Origin: Euborellia annulipes
Lineage: Eukaryota; Arthropoda; Insecta; Dermaptera; Anisolabididae
Direction: 5' to 3'
NCBI GenBank assembly: GCA_023213315.1
Contig: JAKCPI010011633.1
Coordinates: 86,833-150,832, forward strand
Length of the DNA: 64,000 bases
The notes under the pieces were generated by a model. It was not told the origin of the DNA, did not search any database, and was given only the letters and a program-made list of their open reading frames with translations. Below, one piece after another: positions 35,455-46,984 of the stretch (the stretch's first letter is position 1; every line of letters begins with the position of its first letter). Made by a program: the position numbers and the translations under genes.

Positions 35455-35640
35455 GCTGGGGGAGAAGAACGGTCAACACAATTGTTGCGGCTAAGCATGC
35501 CAAGCACGACGAAAGCTCGGGATTGGTGACTCTGAGCAATCAGAGTGTGGAACGACCCCCGGTAGCCATTGGTATAATGTATTGTAAAAATTTATATAAT
35601 AAAGGCATCCCCCAAAATGGCCTCAGTAGCCTGAAACAGT
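35455..35640 (+). mobile_element. SINE family 3 copy
   Basis: AATTGTTGCGGCTAAGCATG, GAAAGCTCGGGATTGGTGAC, CCGGTAGCCATTGGTATAAT, and CAAAATGGCCTCAGTAGCC. Its end abuts the next element. Confidence 0.7.
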
Positions 35641-35918
35641 GGCGTCATTTGGGGGAGGGGGGGGGCAGGAGGGGCATTTGCCCCCTCCCAAGGGCTCTGA
35701 TTTTTATACAATTTTATATTATTCTAAATAAAATACTCCACAATACATCCACAAGTATAGAAACAGTACAAAATTAAACAATTAAATTAAATATCCTTTG
35801 GCTAAATTTGAAGTACAGTATTTGTAAGTAAATTTTAAGAAAAAAAAAAATGTTTGCCCCCCAAGAAAAAAATTCGCCCCCCCCTCTCCTCCAAGAAAAA
35901 TTTGAAATGACGCCAAAA
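35637..35918. mobile_element. hAT-like MITE, CAGTGGCGTCATTT ends
   Basis: AGTGGCGTCATTTGGGGGAG and the complementary TTGAAATGACGCCA at the right, with G/C runs just inside both ends. The target duplication is not clear because the right flank is an A run. Confidence 0.6.
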
Positions 35919-36903
35919 AAAAAAAGTTTATATAAAAAATTCTATTGCAAACTGAAAATTCGGCAACCTGAGATACAAAAAACGAGTCGACAAAAAGTTG
36001 TAAAAAAAAAAATAAATAAATAAAGGCTTGCATTTTTTCTAAAGATAATTTAATGAATTCCTCATCTATTATTTAATATAAAGATGGCGACTATTATTTT
36101 TTGAACGAATTGTCAGAGATTGATGGCCAGGGCAGAGTAGGCTATATAAAAAAAAATTTAGATACCACTTTAGCCTGGTCTCTTATGACTCAGACCTATT
36201 TTACTTGATTAATATAATGAATAAAAAAAAAAAGTCAGCGAGATACAAACTTGATTTGCCGGCTAACTAATTAACCGGTTTTAATCGCGAAGAAATCCTC
36301 TAATCGAAATCGGAATAAGAAAATGACGTCATAATTTATTTCATTTAAACTATTAATTTTTTTTCTAATATTACAATAAAAAAAAAAATCTTTGAGAAAA
36401 ACAACACATTAATTATAACTAGTTATGCAAATAACGCTCAGTGATTCACAAGAATAAAAAATTTTGAATATGATTATACTGGAAAATTATTCAAATATCC
36501 GTAACGAATAGTAAAATATTGTTTACATTTTCTCGCTGGTTGAAAAACTATCTTCATTAATTTAATAATTTTCTATTAGTTTATACACGTGCGAGATTTG
36601 AAAATTCCATCTTCAAGAACGATTGAATTTGTTCGTCGTATTTTTTTAATCATCATGATCATGCATAATACTATACAAAAAAGAAATCAATTTTTAATAG
36701 ACATTTTTTTTTTTTAAATCAAAACATGTTTTTCCATTTTTGATTGATTGCAACATATTCAAGAGAGCAGAAAATTTAATATTTAATATTATCAATTAGG
36801 CTATACTTGAATAATATTCAAGAATAATGTAGAATAAATAAATGTTTACTTTTGATTTTTAAAATCCTGATGTAACTAAGCACTTCACACTTTCTCTCAT
36901 CAG

Positions 36904-37142
36904 CAGGGCCGGAACTAGGAGATTTTTTAGGGGGGCAAAATTTAATTTGCCGCCCCCTCCTTAAAATTTTCCCTGATCTCAAAAATTTTTCTGCGAAATT
37001 TTTTTTTTTTCGCGGAACCAAATTTTCCCGTCCGAAAAAATATTTTACCTTTTTTTTAGAGACGCAAAATTTGCGGCCCCCTGATATCTGCCGCCCGGGG
37101 CACGTGCACCCACTGCCCCCCCCCCCCCTAGATCCGGCCCTG
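36904..37142. mobile_element. hAT-type MITE, CAGGGCCGGA family
   Basis: Ends CAGGGCCGGAACTAGG and CCTAGATCCGGCCCTG, exact 8-bp duplications CTCATCAG (36896-36903, 37143-37150), 239 bp, with C and G runs. No coding capacity. Confidence 0.88.
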
Positions 37143-37184
37143 CTCATCAGATTTTTAATTTTCCAATAATCCTTATATATTTAT

Positions 37185-37576
37185 TAGGGTCCGACCGAAA
37201 CAAGATTTTCAGCCGAAACCGAATATTCGGCCTCAACCTTAGTTTCGGCCGAAACCGTAACCGAAACCGAAACTTGTATTTCCTATAAAAATTTTTTTTT
37301 CATTTTACCTTTTTTTTTTTGGAATTTTTTTTCCCTCCCGTGAAAATCATTTTACCTTTTTTTTAGGGAGGCTAAAATTTTTTCTCCCTCAAGTGCAAAT
37401 TATTTGACCTTTTTTTTTTTGCATGCGAGTCTTATCCCATTTTTTCAGACTCTGGTTTCGGCCGGCCGAAAGGTTCGGCCACTTTTTGGCCGAAACCGAA
37501 ACTACGGCCGAAACCATGATTTTTGGCCGAAACTGGCCGAAACCGTAACCGAAACCGAATATTCGGTCGGTTCCTA
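37185..37576 (-). mobile_element. hAT-type MITE built of CCGAAA repeats, copy 1
   Basis: Ends TAGGGTCCGACCGAA and TTCGGTCGGTTCCTA with exact 8-bp duplications ATATTTAT (37177-37184, 37577-37584). Both ends are dense arrays of CCGAAA/TTTCGG units; the middle is A/T-rich. The orientation is opposite to the copy at 39910. It starts 35 bases after the previous MITE's duplication. Confidence 0.9.
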
Positions 37577-37959
37577 ATATTTATGGATAATACTAAAATA
37601 GATTAATCGTAATCGCCCATTTCAATAATTACATGTACAGATTTGTGACTTTAAAAAAATGAGTTGTTTTGTCTTTAAACAGTTAATTATAATGTAATTT
37701 AATAATATTTACTTATTAAAATTTGAAGAAATTCTTTCATTTAGTATTTGACATATTGAGCCTTATGGACATAAAAACAGTAGCGTATCCATGATGACCA
37801 GGCGTGATGCCGGTCGAAATATCTACTAATTAAAGATGATGTGAGAGAGGAGCCCTTAAAATGCTGGATTTTATTCTCCGGTCATTTCTTTATACATCTG
37901 ATCCAGCGAAAATCTTCCAATTGTAATTTTTGAAATTATATTTCAAGAAAAATATTTTT

Positions 37960-38025
37960 CTGAAATCTCGGTGGGGGGGAGGGTAATTACCCCCTTTACT
38001 TCCCCCTTGTATCCGCCCTTGCTGA
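37960..38025 (-). mobile_element. Fragment of the CAAGGGCGGAT hAT MITE family
   Basis: TCTCGG-G run-TAATTACCCCCTTTAC and TTGTATCCGCCCTTG are one end of the family; the other end is missing. Confidence 0.6.
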
Positions 38026-38141
38026 AAGGGAGAATTGTCTGATTAGATAGATTCTCTTTAGAAAAAGTTCAAAATAATATATCGACGCTCAAATTAGTAA
38101 AGTGCCTAAATTTTTCAGGAGAAGCAAAAAACACTTCATTG

Positions 38142-38396
38142 CAAGGGCGGATACAAGGGGGAGTAAAGGGGTAATTACCCCCCCCCCGAGATTCGAAAAA
38201 ATACCTTTTTTCGTAAAAAAATTTATTTTTAATGTAAAATTTTTAAAATTAATACTTAAAATTTGATGTGTATTTATGTTCTGGCAAACAATTACAGAAT
38301 GCGCTTTTAAATTGCCGAAATTAAAAAAAAATAGTGTGCTGTGCGACGAGTCACACCAGATTACCCCCCCCGAGAAACACCTCTGGATCCGCCCTT
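38142..38396 (+). mobile_element. hAT-type MITE, CAAGGGCGGAT family, best-preserved copy
   Basis: Ends CAAGGGCGGATACAAGG and CTGGATCCGCCCTTG, exact 8-bp duplications CTTCATTG (38134-38141, 38397-38404), 255 bp. The inner part carries GTGTGCTGTGCGACGAGTCA and ACACCAGATTA, a module also present in the foldback hairpins. Confidence 0.9.
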
Positions 38397-38599
38397 GCTT
38401 CATTGTCATTGTTAGAGCCACTGTTAAACACTTTTCGTGCGGCATCTTTTCGAACTGAAAAATTTGAATTACGCTCTTACCCAGTTCAGGGCATAAGGAG
38501 AATATTATATATGATATTTTTCAACGGAAAATACAAAAAAATGATTTTTGAAAAAAGTGGAGTTAGACACTTTTCTACTGAGAGCTTCAATATATAAAT

Positions 38600-38807
38600 T
38601 AGGAACCGACCGAATATTCGGTTTCGGTTACGGTTTCGGCCAGTTTCGGCCAAAAATCATGGTTTCGGCCAAAAAGTAGCCGAAACTTTCGGCCGACCGA
38701 AACCAGAGTCTGAAAAAATGGGATGAGACTCGCATGAAAAAAAAAAGGTCAAATGGTTTGCACTTGAGGGAGAAAAAAATATTAGTCTCCCTAAAAAAAG
38801 GTAAAAT
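38600..38807 (+). mobile_element. CCGAAA-repeat hAT MITE, 3'-truncated copy
   Basis: Starts TAGGAACCGACCGAATATTC like the copy at 39910 and follows it to AAAAAAAGGTAAAATG, then breaks off. No right end or duplication. Confidence 0.78.
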
Positions 38808-39807
38808 GCCCTTGATAAAATACTTTTAATTCCTTTGAGATTACTAAATAGAAATAAAAAAAATAAGATATTGGGAAAGATAATAATTTATTTAATTGCT
38901 TCAAAAATAATGAATATATTCTATCGGGACAAAAAATAAGCATGGATAGAGGAAAAATATGTATCGCCGAGAAATGAGAAAAACCTTTAAGCAAATCTCA
39001 TTCTAATTCTTGGTCTCGCGAACACTTTTACTTTTGTTGCAATATAGAATACTGATAGAAAAAATTAATTGAGGAAAAAATCTTTAAAAATTCCACCCAT
39101 TTAAACTTAATAAATATTTAATAAATGATTGCTTATGTGACTTAGTCACTACTTTCTAAAGTAAAGTAAAGAAACATCGACTCTATTTTGAAATATGTTT
39201 AGATATTTTTATTTTTGGGGGTAAGCTGGGAGAAATAATGGTTGTTTTCTATATCAGAAGCATTTTGACGATAAATTATAGTTATAGGTCTATGTATTTT
39301 AATTTCATCGCTTTTAATAGAAAATGAACCTTTGGAAACCTCTACAAGTAGGTAAATGATGGTTTCAGGGAGGGAGCCCAAGCCACCCTCCCCCTTTTTG
39401 GAGGGTAAAAATATTAATATTATGATTTTAATCAAACAAAAGTTTTTTATTAATGCTATTTTTAATCCGGAACTAAAAATAATAGCTCGTAGGATTTGTT
39501 CATTTTAAAAAATTATAAAATTAACTTTGATTTTATTTTAATATTTATAGCTATCACGCCGAGAGCCCGTGAATGACGGTTGAATGATCGAGCAAGGATT
39601 CTCTTTAAACTTTTTTTGTTTACGCTACATGTAAGAGAAAAAATTTTTGTGATTCTTTGAGAACGCCAACAAAGATGGATGAGAGGAGACCTATTAAGAA
39701 ATTTTACATATTTTTTTCTGTTTCATTCCTTTTTTAGTGTCATTTACTTGTATCTCCTCACACCCTCAGTAAATCTTCCACAGAGAAGTATATCTTTAAT
39801 TTCAAAA

Positions 39808-40435
39808 AGAATCTGGTGTGACTGGTCGCAAAGGACAAACTTTCTCTTACCCTTTGGCAAGAGAAAGTTGTCTTCTGTGCCTGTCACACCGGATTTTTTG
39901 TGTCGATATTAGGAACCGACCGAATATTCGGTTTCGGTTACGGTTTCGGCCAGTTTCGGCGAAAAATCATGGTTTCGGCCGTAGTTTCGGTTTCGGCCAA
40001 AAAGTGGCCGAACCTTTCGGCCGGCCGAAACCAGAGTCTGAAAAAATGGGATGAGACTCGCATGCAAAAAAATAAAAAAGGTCAAATAATTTGCTCTTGA
40101 GGGAGAAAAAATTTTAGTCTCTCTAAAAAAAAGGTAAAATGATTTTCACGGGAGGGAAAAAAAAATTAAAAAAAAAAAAAAAAGTAAAATGAAAAAAATT
40201 TTTTATAGGAAATACAAGTTTCGGTTTCGGTTACGGTTTCGGCCGAAACTAAGGTTGAGGCCGAATATTCGGTTTCGGTTTCGGATGAAAATCTTGTTTC
40301 GGTCGGACCCTAGTCGATATATACGAGCGTATTTAGCCTCCGACCAGTAGCGTAACTAGGTGGGGGGGCGATTATTCGTCAAAATCTCAACATCGAATTT
40401 TTGACATGAATCCAATACTTTCTCTCTCTATATAT
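39808..40435 (+). repeat. Foldback family copy split by a hAT MITE
   Basis: Hairpin TCTGGTGTGACTGGTCGCAA at 39808-39898; the sequence GTGTCGATAT is interrupted by the MITE at 39910-40312 and resumes as GTCGATATATAC, and a remnant arm end (ATCGAATTTTTGACATGAAT, CAATACTTTCTC) lies at 40390-40425. Confidence 0.7.
39910..40312 (+). mobile_element. CCGAAA-repeat hAT MITE, full copy
   Basis: Ends TAGGAACCGACCGAA and TTCGGTCGGACCCTA, 8-bp duplications GTCGATAT (39902-39909, 40313-40320), 403 bp. The open frame across its left end reads repeated FGFG-type residues only because of the repeat; it is not a gene. Confidence 0.9.
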
Positions 40436-41630
40436 ATAGAGGTAAGGTCAAGTAAAAATTGGTTCCAGAAACTATTTATTTAATTTAATTTATTTTTTGT
40501 TTTGCTGCCGTATTTCAATCATCAACTTCAATCTGATAATATTTAAGGAGGAAAAACAAATTGATATATATATGAATAAATGAAAAACAAAATTTAAATG
40601 GGTTTGCACCCTAAAGACTGGAATTTTGAAAATTCCTGTCTTAGTGAATGTCTAACTAAAGGACTGAATTTAAGAAATTTATTAAATTTGGACAATCAGT
40701 TTGAGCTAGGCAATGTTTCCTATGTAGAATTGTAATTAATACATAATAACTCTATTTTTATGGAAAAAGGACTTACGCCATTTTCTATTTAAACGGGTCA
40801 TTTAATCTCTCTGGTTTCAACAGTTAAATAAATAGATATGGATGGAGAGTTATCGTCAAAAACCGTTTCTGATCTCCGATAAAGAAAAACATCTGGTGAG
40901 ATTGTTGGTACTACACAGTAATTGAAACTTGTGTAATGTACTTCGCGTCTAGCCAGGGGGTATCCACCCCCTGAATCCCCGGCATCTCTCTCACAATATC
41001 TAAGTAAAGTGCTAATAAGCTTACTCTTTGGCCGTTATTCAAACCCAATTTTACAAGATATTTTATTTACAAACAGAGACCTGCGTGACTCACAAGTCAG
41101 AGGTTGTCCATTGAAATCAAAACATTGATTTTTTAAATCAATCTCAATACTTTTCATATACTACATTAGATAGTCTATTACATATATATTCAATAGGAAA
41201 GAGAAAGTAAAAATATTTGTAGAAAAGGAAGGTGTATTATATCATATTGTCTGTATAAAAACATGGATTAGACACATCATCCAATTAATAATAAAATTTA
41301 AATAATCGAAATTTCTGATAATACATAATAAATAAATTGTCCTTGCCTAATCTTCATTTGCATTCAAAATCATTAATATTCTCCTTTGATCGTTTGTAAA
41401 TAAAAAATATAAAAATGCAGTATTCTAGGATAACGGTATTTTGAATTTTGTCATCTCTAATACTTATAAGTAAATATCATGAATTTGTTTTATGATTAAC
41501 ATAAATTTATTCATTGATATTTTTAAATTAATTTAGCTTCTGCACTTTTTGTTTATTTATGCTGAAGATAAAATATGAACTTTAATCTTTGTTTGTAAAC
41601 GTTTTTTCTTTAGATTCTTAAGAGGACCAG
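40320..41630. other. AT-rich stretch with a possible MITE end
   Basis: CCAGTAGCGTAACTAGGTGG at 40344-40365 looks like the left end of the CATGGGCGTAACTAGG hAT family seen complete at 61159. From 40440 to 41630 nothing else is recognised. Confidence 0.4.
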
Positions 41631-41720
41631 GAAAGTGAAGGCAGCCAGTAGGCTGTAGAGGAAAAAATTTTTAATAAGATTTCGTCGACGTTTCGGGAAC
41701 GCATCATTCTCATATTCAGG
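41630..41720 (-). ncRNA. CGAAACGT motif with hammerhead-like context (degenerate)
   Basis: Minus strand: CTGAATATGAGAATGATGCG, TTCCCGAAACGTCGACG, then TTATTAAAA and CTGGCTGCCTTCAC. The first core segment is not canonical (CTGAATA), so only the motif family is supported. Confidence 0.3.
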
Positions 41721-41834
41721 AAGATAAATTATTAAGATTGCATATATGGATAAATAGCGGAGGATACAAATATATAAAAATTTATCACATTAAATAACAA
41801 TTGCTTCCATAAGAGAATTACAGTGGGTCCCGTT

Positions 41835-42735
41835 TTTACTTTCTCTTACTCTATATATGAAATAAATTATTACCTAATAAATTACATAATAATTACCCTA
41901 TATATGAAAATAGAGAAAGTATTGGATTCATGTCAAAAATTCGATGTTGAGGTTTTGATGAATCTTCACGTCTTAAGGTCCCCTGAATCTAAAAAAGTGG
42001 TTTTCGCGACATGGTCTGTCTATGTGTCTGTGAACAAAATATCTCAGAAACTAAAAGAGCTACGAGGTTGGAATTTTATATTTCAGTTAGGCACCCTCCC
42101 AAGGGGTGAAAATAAGTTTTTGAAAATCGGCCAAAAAGTACTAGTACTTTACTGATATACTTTTTCAGTTTTTTTGTACTTCTCAAAATTCGCTCCAACG
42201 ATTTTGTTTAAAATTCATAACTATTTTTTAGATGCTCTTTAAAAAGTATATCAGTGAAATTTTTCGTGAAAATCGTTGGAGGTACACTTTACTGATGTGG
42301 AAACATTCATAGCTCAGCGCCATCTATGAATCATCGAGTGGTCAAGTTTGGAACGAAAGTGCTCCACATCAGTAAAGTGTGTACTTCAAACGATTTCCAC
42401 AAAAAATTTCACTGATATACTTTTTAAAGAGCATCTAAAAAATAGTTAATTTATGAATTTTCAACAAAATCGTTGCAGCGAATTTTGAGAAAATCGAAAA
42501 AAAAAAAACTGAAAAAGTACATCAGTACAGTGTACTAGTTAGTACTTTTTGGGCGATTTTGTTCAAAAGCTTATTTTCCCTCCTCATGGGGATGCCTAAC
42601 TTAAATATAAAATTTCAACCTCGAAGTTTATTTTCTTAAACTTTTTTTGGACACAGGGGACCACAAAACGTATTTCCATCAAAATCTCGACATAGAATTT
42701 TTGACATAGTCGCAATACTTTCTCCTATATATTAC
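41835..42735. repeat. Complete foldback element: two 400-bp inverted arms
   Basis: The left arm (to about 42300) and right arm (from about 42358) are inverted copies; both contain TTTAAAGAGCATCTAAAAAA-type, CACTGATATAC, AGTACTAGT and ACATCGAATTTTTGACAT blocks, and both end at CAATACTTTCTC next to TATATA. The arm tips near the centre match exactly as CCACATCAGTAAAGTGT. The central 60 bases (AGCGCCATCTATGAATCATC region) are single copy. Single arms elsewhere are partial copies. Confidence 0.8.
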
Positions 42736-42872
42736 ATAAATAGGTAAGAGATAGTGAAAATATCAGATAAAGCTAATAATATTCAGTAGTATGTAATTTT
42801 TCTAATAAAATATGAATATTAAAAATTTTTTTGGGATTCTTTTCAACTACGTCTTTAATTCATTTGATTGAG

Positions 42873-42972
42873 TTGTATGTGGATGGCTTCCGTTTTACTG
42901 AGCCTTGGTCAATTTCTCGCTCTCCTTGCCAGCGTCTGTTTAGTTTGGCTTCCGGACACAGAAATAAATTGA
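42873..42972 (+). pseudogene. Possible orphan terminal exon of an MFS transporter
   Basis: After a T-rich tract ending TTGAG, the plus strand reads about 32 codons, including SVLLSLGQFLALLASVCLVW and then LPDTEIN, before TGA at 42970-42972. A hydrophobic helix followed by LP(D/E)T is how SLC22 and related MFS proteins end. The stretch is markedly more GC-rich than its flanks, which suggests past coding use. It is on the opposite strand to both SLC22-like genes and no partner exon is visible nearby. It could be a duplicated or decayed exon, or chance. Confidence 0.3.
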
Positions 42973-43741
42973 ATACTTTCTGACAAAATACTTATATACA
43001 AACATAATGACGCGGGTCATTCCCCTTCTAAGAAGTGGAAGAATATTTCCGTTCAAGATCATTCATCTTTCACCACCGGGTATTCTTTAATAAAACGACC
43101 TTCTGATTTGTCATTATTTCTCAAAGTCTCGCGCTCTATTGTATAAATACATGGTTTTACACTCTCTATCTCACTCTTTGTTCAAATCACATGAATTTTT
43201 AGAGGAAGTTGATGGATTTCAACTTCCTTGATTTATATCTGGCTTTTTTTTTTCTCTTTCAATTTATGTTTAAAATTTGATTTCATGTCATTAGAAAGAA
43301 GCAATTACCCATTACATTTAAATAGACATGATAATTTGGGTTTGTAATTTTTTTCTTTTTTTTTTTTTTAGATTAAAAGAGAAAAATAATTTTTTATGAA
43401 TTAAATAATAAGCCTATAAGCTATACTGTATATTAATACTTCCGTTTAAAGTTTATTGGACAGGAAGAAAAATTGATTTTGAAAAAGTTTTACATTTTTT
43501 GGTATCTGAGACTATTTATTTTTCCCCCTATTCCAATAAATAATTTTCTAATTTCATTCGATACTGAAATCTAAAACGTTGTCTGTTCATCACAAAAAAT
43601 TTTGATTTTTAGATTTTTTTAGAGCATAAAAATATATTTATCGCAAGACCCATATAGGTTTCCTATCTTCTAAATTTGGTTTTAGAGACAAATCCAACCC
43701 TTGAAAGTAAAATTTTATAAACTCATTAAAGGCTTTTTAAA

Positions 43742-43912
43742 GTCTTTATCGGCATTGGAGGCCATTTATATTCTGTTCTATTTATTTCAATTGATTAGTA
43801 GCCTAATCAATTAAAATAAATTTTTGTCTCATGAGACCGGTCGCGAATCTGCGAACACTTGGTCTCTGGCATAAGAGGCAAGAACTCTACCACTGTGCTA
43901 CAGTCCAGGAGC
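43742..43912 (-). mobile_element. SINE family 2, near full-length
   Basis: Minus strand: a head with CCTGGACTGTAGCACAGTGG and AGAGTTCTTGCCTCTTATGC, a B box decayed to GTTCGCAGATTCG, GATTAGGCTACTAATCAATT, and ATGGCCTCCAATGCCGATAA. Confidence 0.75.
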
Positions 43913-44954
43913 TAATAAAGATTAATAAAAAAAATTAAATTCAAAATATCTCACAAATGGCTACTTAACTTGATTAATGTCTAATTTTTAATTAAATCAA
44001 ATATATATTGTAAATTTAAAGTTTCTAGGGGGGGAGGGGAGTCCCCAAAGGACTGAACCTGACTCTCTTGATTAGTTTTTGAAGTAAATTGAAATTCTGA
44101 GCTTCTGCTTTTACATTTTTGGATGATTTTTAGATCTCCTGAAAATAGGCAACACAATTTACCAATATTGGCATCTGAGATTAATTGCATTTGGAATACG
44201 CACATATCTATAGATAACACAGCCTAAGGCTTATATATTTTATTTAAAATTTGTTTATTTTGTCTATCTAGCTTATTTTTGATTTTTTATCAAATTATAT
44301 TAAATTTTATTATCCGAGGTAACCCTTTTCGAGGTCACTTTCCCTAGGAAAAGAGAGACGGGTTTTTTCACCCCTGCACAAGGTGACCCTTGATAATAAT
44401 AGTTTTATATTGGATGATATAATAAAATCACGTGAAGGTCACATATTATTTTTTTTATTTTTTCCACTTTTTTTTCAACGGATGCTTGTTGTTGAGGTAT
44501 GTGAATTTTTTTTTTATCCATCTTAAGACGCGTATTAGGCCATAAGGAAAACTCAGCGAAATTTAATCTGATCAGCTGGCAATTAAAATGAAGGCAGAGT
44601 TGGAGGAAATGTTGCTTTTTCTAATGACGGATTATGTTTGTGGTCCACGCCTGGATCATGTGCTAACTCTCTCTTTGTCTGCGCTGAGAGATTGAAACGC
44701 CCCCCCCCCCCCCCGCCACAACTGATATTAAACATTGGTCAAAACAGAGGAGTGATTATGTATTATCAGAAAAGGGCAATACATCCTGTAAACAAAATTA
44801 TCATCCATAAGAAATTTTTTTTTTTTTAACATATCAGTATGTTAAGATAATTTAAATCTTTAAAAGATATTCTGGGAGTGAATAATTTCTAAATTTATAA
44901 ATTAAAGATTATATGTAGTATTAATTAATAAATAAATTAAAAAAATAAATTTCT
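43913..44954. other. Intergenic stretch, no supported gene
   Basis: AT-rich except for G and C runs at about 44029 and 44700. The open frame at 43981-44220 (minus) has no family resemblance. Nothing else is seen. Confidence 0.5.
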
Positions 44955-45112
44955 TTACACTTTTTTTTTTTTTTACTTTAAAAAACATTCACACTTTTTC
45001 GCATTCACACAGTCTTCGGCAACTTAGGTCATTTAAGACTTTTAACAACTCGTATGTTTAATATATCTATTGGGGGCTCAGGCATTTCTTTATACTTATA
45101 AAAATTAAATTT
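44955..45112 (-). mobile_element. SINE family 1, 5'-truncated
   Basis: Minus strand: GAAATGCCTGAGCCCCCAAT, the TGACCTAAGTTGCCGAAGAC core, GTGTGAATGC and poly-A. Confidence 0.68.
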
Positions 45113-45297
45113 TTAATTTACCAAATAATAACTTATAGCCGAATTGATTTTATTTATCAAGAGCTATTTTTGGGAAAGCCCCTAGGACGTAGCACAGAGA
45201 TAGATCACTCATCTTCTGTGCTAGGGGTCATTGGCTCGCTTCCAATTCCAAACAATAAATATTTTTCTAAATTAAGTTGAACACAACTAATTTATAA

Positions 45298-46430
45298 AAA
45301 ATCTGGAGTGACTGGTCGCACAGCACACAACTTTTTCTTACCTTTGGTAATCGAAAGTTGTGTACTGTGCTTGTCACATCAGATTTTTTGTGTTGAGATA
45401 TATTTAGTTTCCCATAGCACCTTAGTTCCAAACTTGACCACTTGCGTTTTAAATGTTGACTGCTTGATATAAAATATGGTTATTTTTTAAAATTTTAAAC
45501 TCATATTTTGATATTTTTTTATACATAATAGAAAATCCTAAATAAGTATGAAATTTCCTAATTGGAAAAAATTTTTTTAATGTGTAAAAAGTTCCAAAGG
45601 GGACCCCTTTTTGAATCAAAATTACAATAACATGCAAATCCCCATAGGGATTTAACATTGGCTCTATGGAACGAAGAGCTGGAAAAAGAATTTGAAAAAT
45701 CTGAAATAGGCCTACTACTTTCAGTAAAATGTACAGGGGCGTATATAGAAATTTTTTTCGGGGGGGGGGGGGGGCCCGAACTGAAAATTTTTCTGCGGAA
45801 AATTTTTTTTTTTAAGAAACTAAATTTTTTTTGACACGAAATTTTTGCGGAACATTTTTTACTTTGCGGAACCAAAGTTTTCCATCCTGTGGAAAAATGT
45901 GCTGATGTCTGTATATCCCTATATATGTATATGTGTTTGGGAAATTTCGGGGGGGGGCCCTCGCCCCCCCCCTATATACGCCCCTGAAAATGTACTTCAA
46001 ACAATTTTCAATGAGAATATACATTTTAAAGAGGATCTAAGAAAATTGATTTTTGAATTTTAATCAAAATAGTTAGAGCCTATTTTGAGAAATTCGAAAA
46101 AAACTGAAAAAGTACCGGTACTTCAGTAAAATACTAGTACTTTTTGGTCGAATTTGTTCAAAAGCTTATTTTGAGTCACCAGAAGGGTACCTAACTTGAA
46201 TATAAAATTTCAATCCCGTAACTCAATTCCTTCATGTCCGCCGACCCCGCACCGCGGGATTAATAATGGCGAGGACAGAAGAAGAAGAAGAGACCTCAAT
46301 TCCTTCATGCTTAAAATCGTTACAAACAGGCAGACCAATTTGGGGGACCCACTTTTTTGGACTCAGGGTACCTCAAAACATGTATATCCTTCAAAATCTC
46401 ACATTGAATTTTTTGTGCGGAGTAAGCGAG
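45298..46430 (+). repeat. Foldback family copy split by a hAT MITE
   Basis: Hairpin TCTGGAGTGACTGGTCGCAC at 45298-45386. The stretch after it includes TTCCAAACTTGACCACTTG, which matches the centre of the complete element at 42300-42358. The arm continues after the MITE at 45734-45986 with GTACTTCAAACAATTTTCAA and ends near 46430. A block of AG-rich sequence with GACCCCGCACCGCGGGATT is inserted at 46225-46300. Confidence 0.65.
45734..45986. mobile_element. hAT-type MITE, CAGGGGCGTATATAG family, copy 1
   Basis: Ends CAGGGGCGTATATAG and its complement, exact 8-bp duplications AAAATGTA (45726-45733, 45987-45994), 253 bp, G run near the left and C run near the right. The duplicated AAAATGTA belongs to the foldback arm, so the MITE is younger. 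Confidence 0.92.
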
Positions 46431-46545
46431 AATGATTAAAATTTTTGTTAATGAAGATGAATGCTTTTTAAATAAAAAAATATCTATTAATACTACTTAT
46501 CAACTTAATAAGTTGAAGAACTAAAGGTATTGAAAGTTCTCTTTA

Positions 46546-46816
46546 GCCCTCGGGGCTTGGTGTAGAGGTTAGCGTGCCAACCTCGTATACCAAACGTCGC
46601 GGGTTCGGACCCCAGGCAGTCCGATGATTTTATTTAAGCCAATTGGATACCAAATGGCTTAAATAAGTATGCCTGAACCCCATATATGTATATTAAATCC
46701 AATAACGGTTATCGTAAATGTCTTATATGGCCTAAGTTGCCGAAAAGACAGTGTGAATGTGTGTGTGAGTGTGAGTGTGGATGAGAAAAAAGTGTGAATG
46801 TTTAAAAAAAAAAAAA
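46546..46816 (+). mobile_element. SINE family 1, full-length copy with target duplication
   Basis: Head GCTTGGTGTAGAGGTTAGCG and B box GCGGGTTCGGACCC, body and core as at 30977, poly-A end. Direct repeats AAAGTTCTCTTTA on both sides (from 46533 and from about 46815), 13 bases. Confidence 0.9.
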
Positions 46817-46984
46817 AGTTCTCTTTAATTAGCCACTCAATCGAAGACTTAACTACTTTTTGAACTTTTTTCCTAGAGCCAGGTGAACAGCCCTTGTATG
46901 GGCTTTTGAGTTAATGAAGATGGAAAACCCACAAATAAGAAAATTCAACATCATCGTTAGTTATTATGAAAAAAAATTAATTAT

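Noticed and set aside
39818..40100. Open frames reading repeated FGFG- or RFR-like residues
   Set aside because: They lie in the CCGAAA-repeat MITE with perfect 8-bp duplications; the periodicity is that of the repeat.
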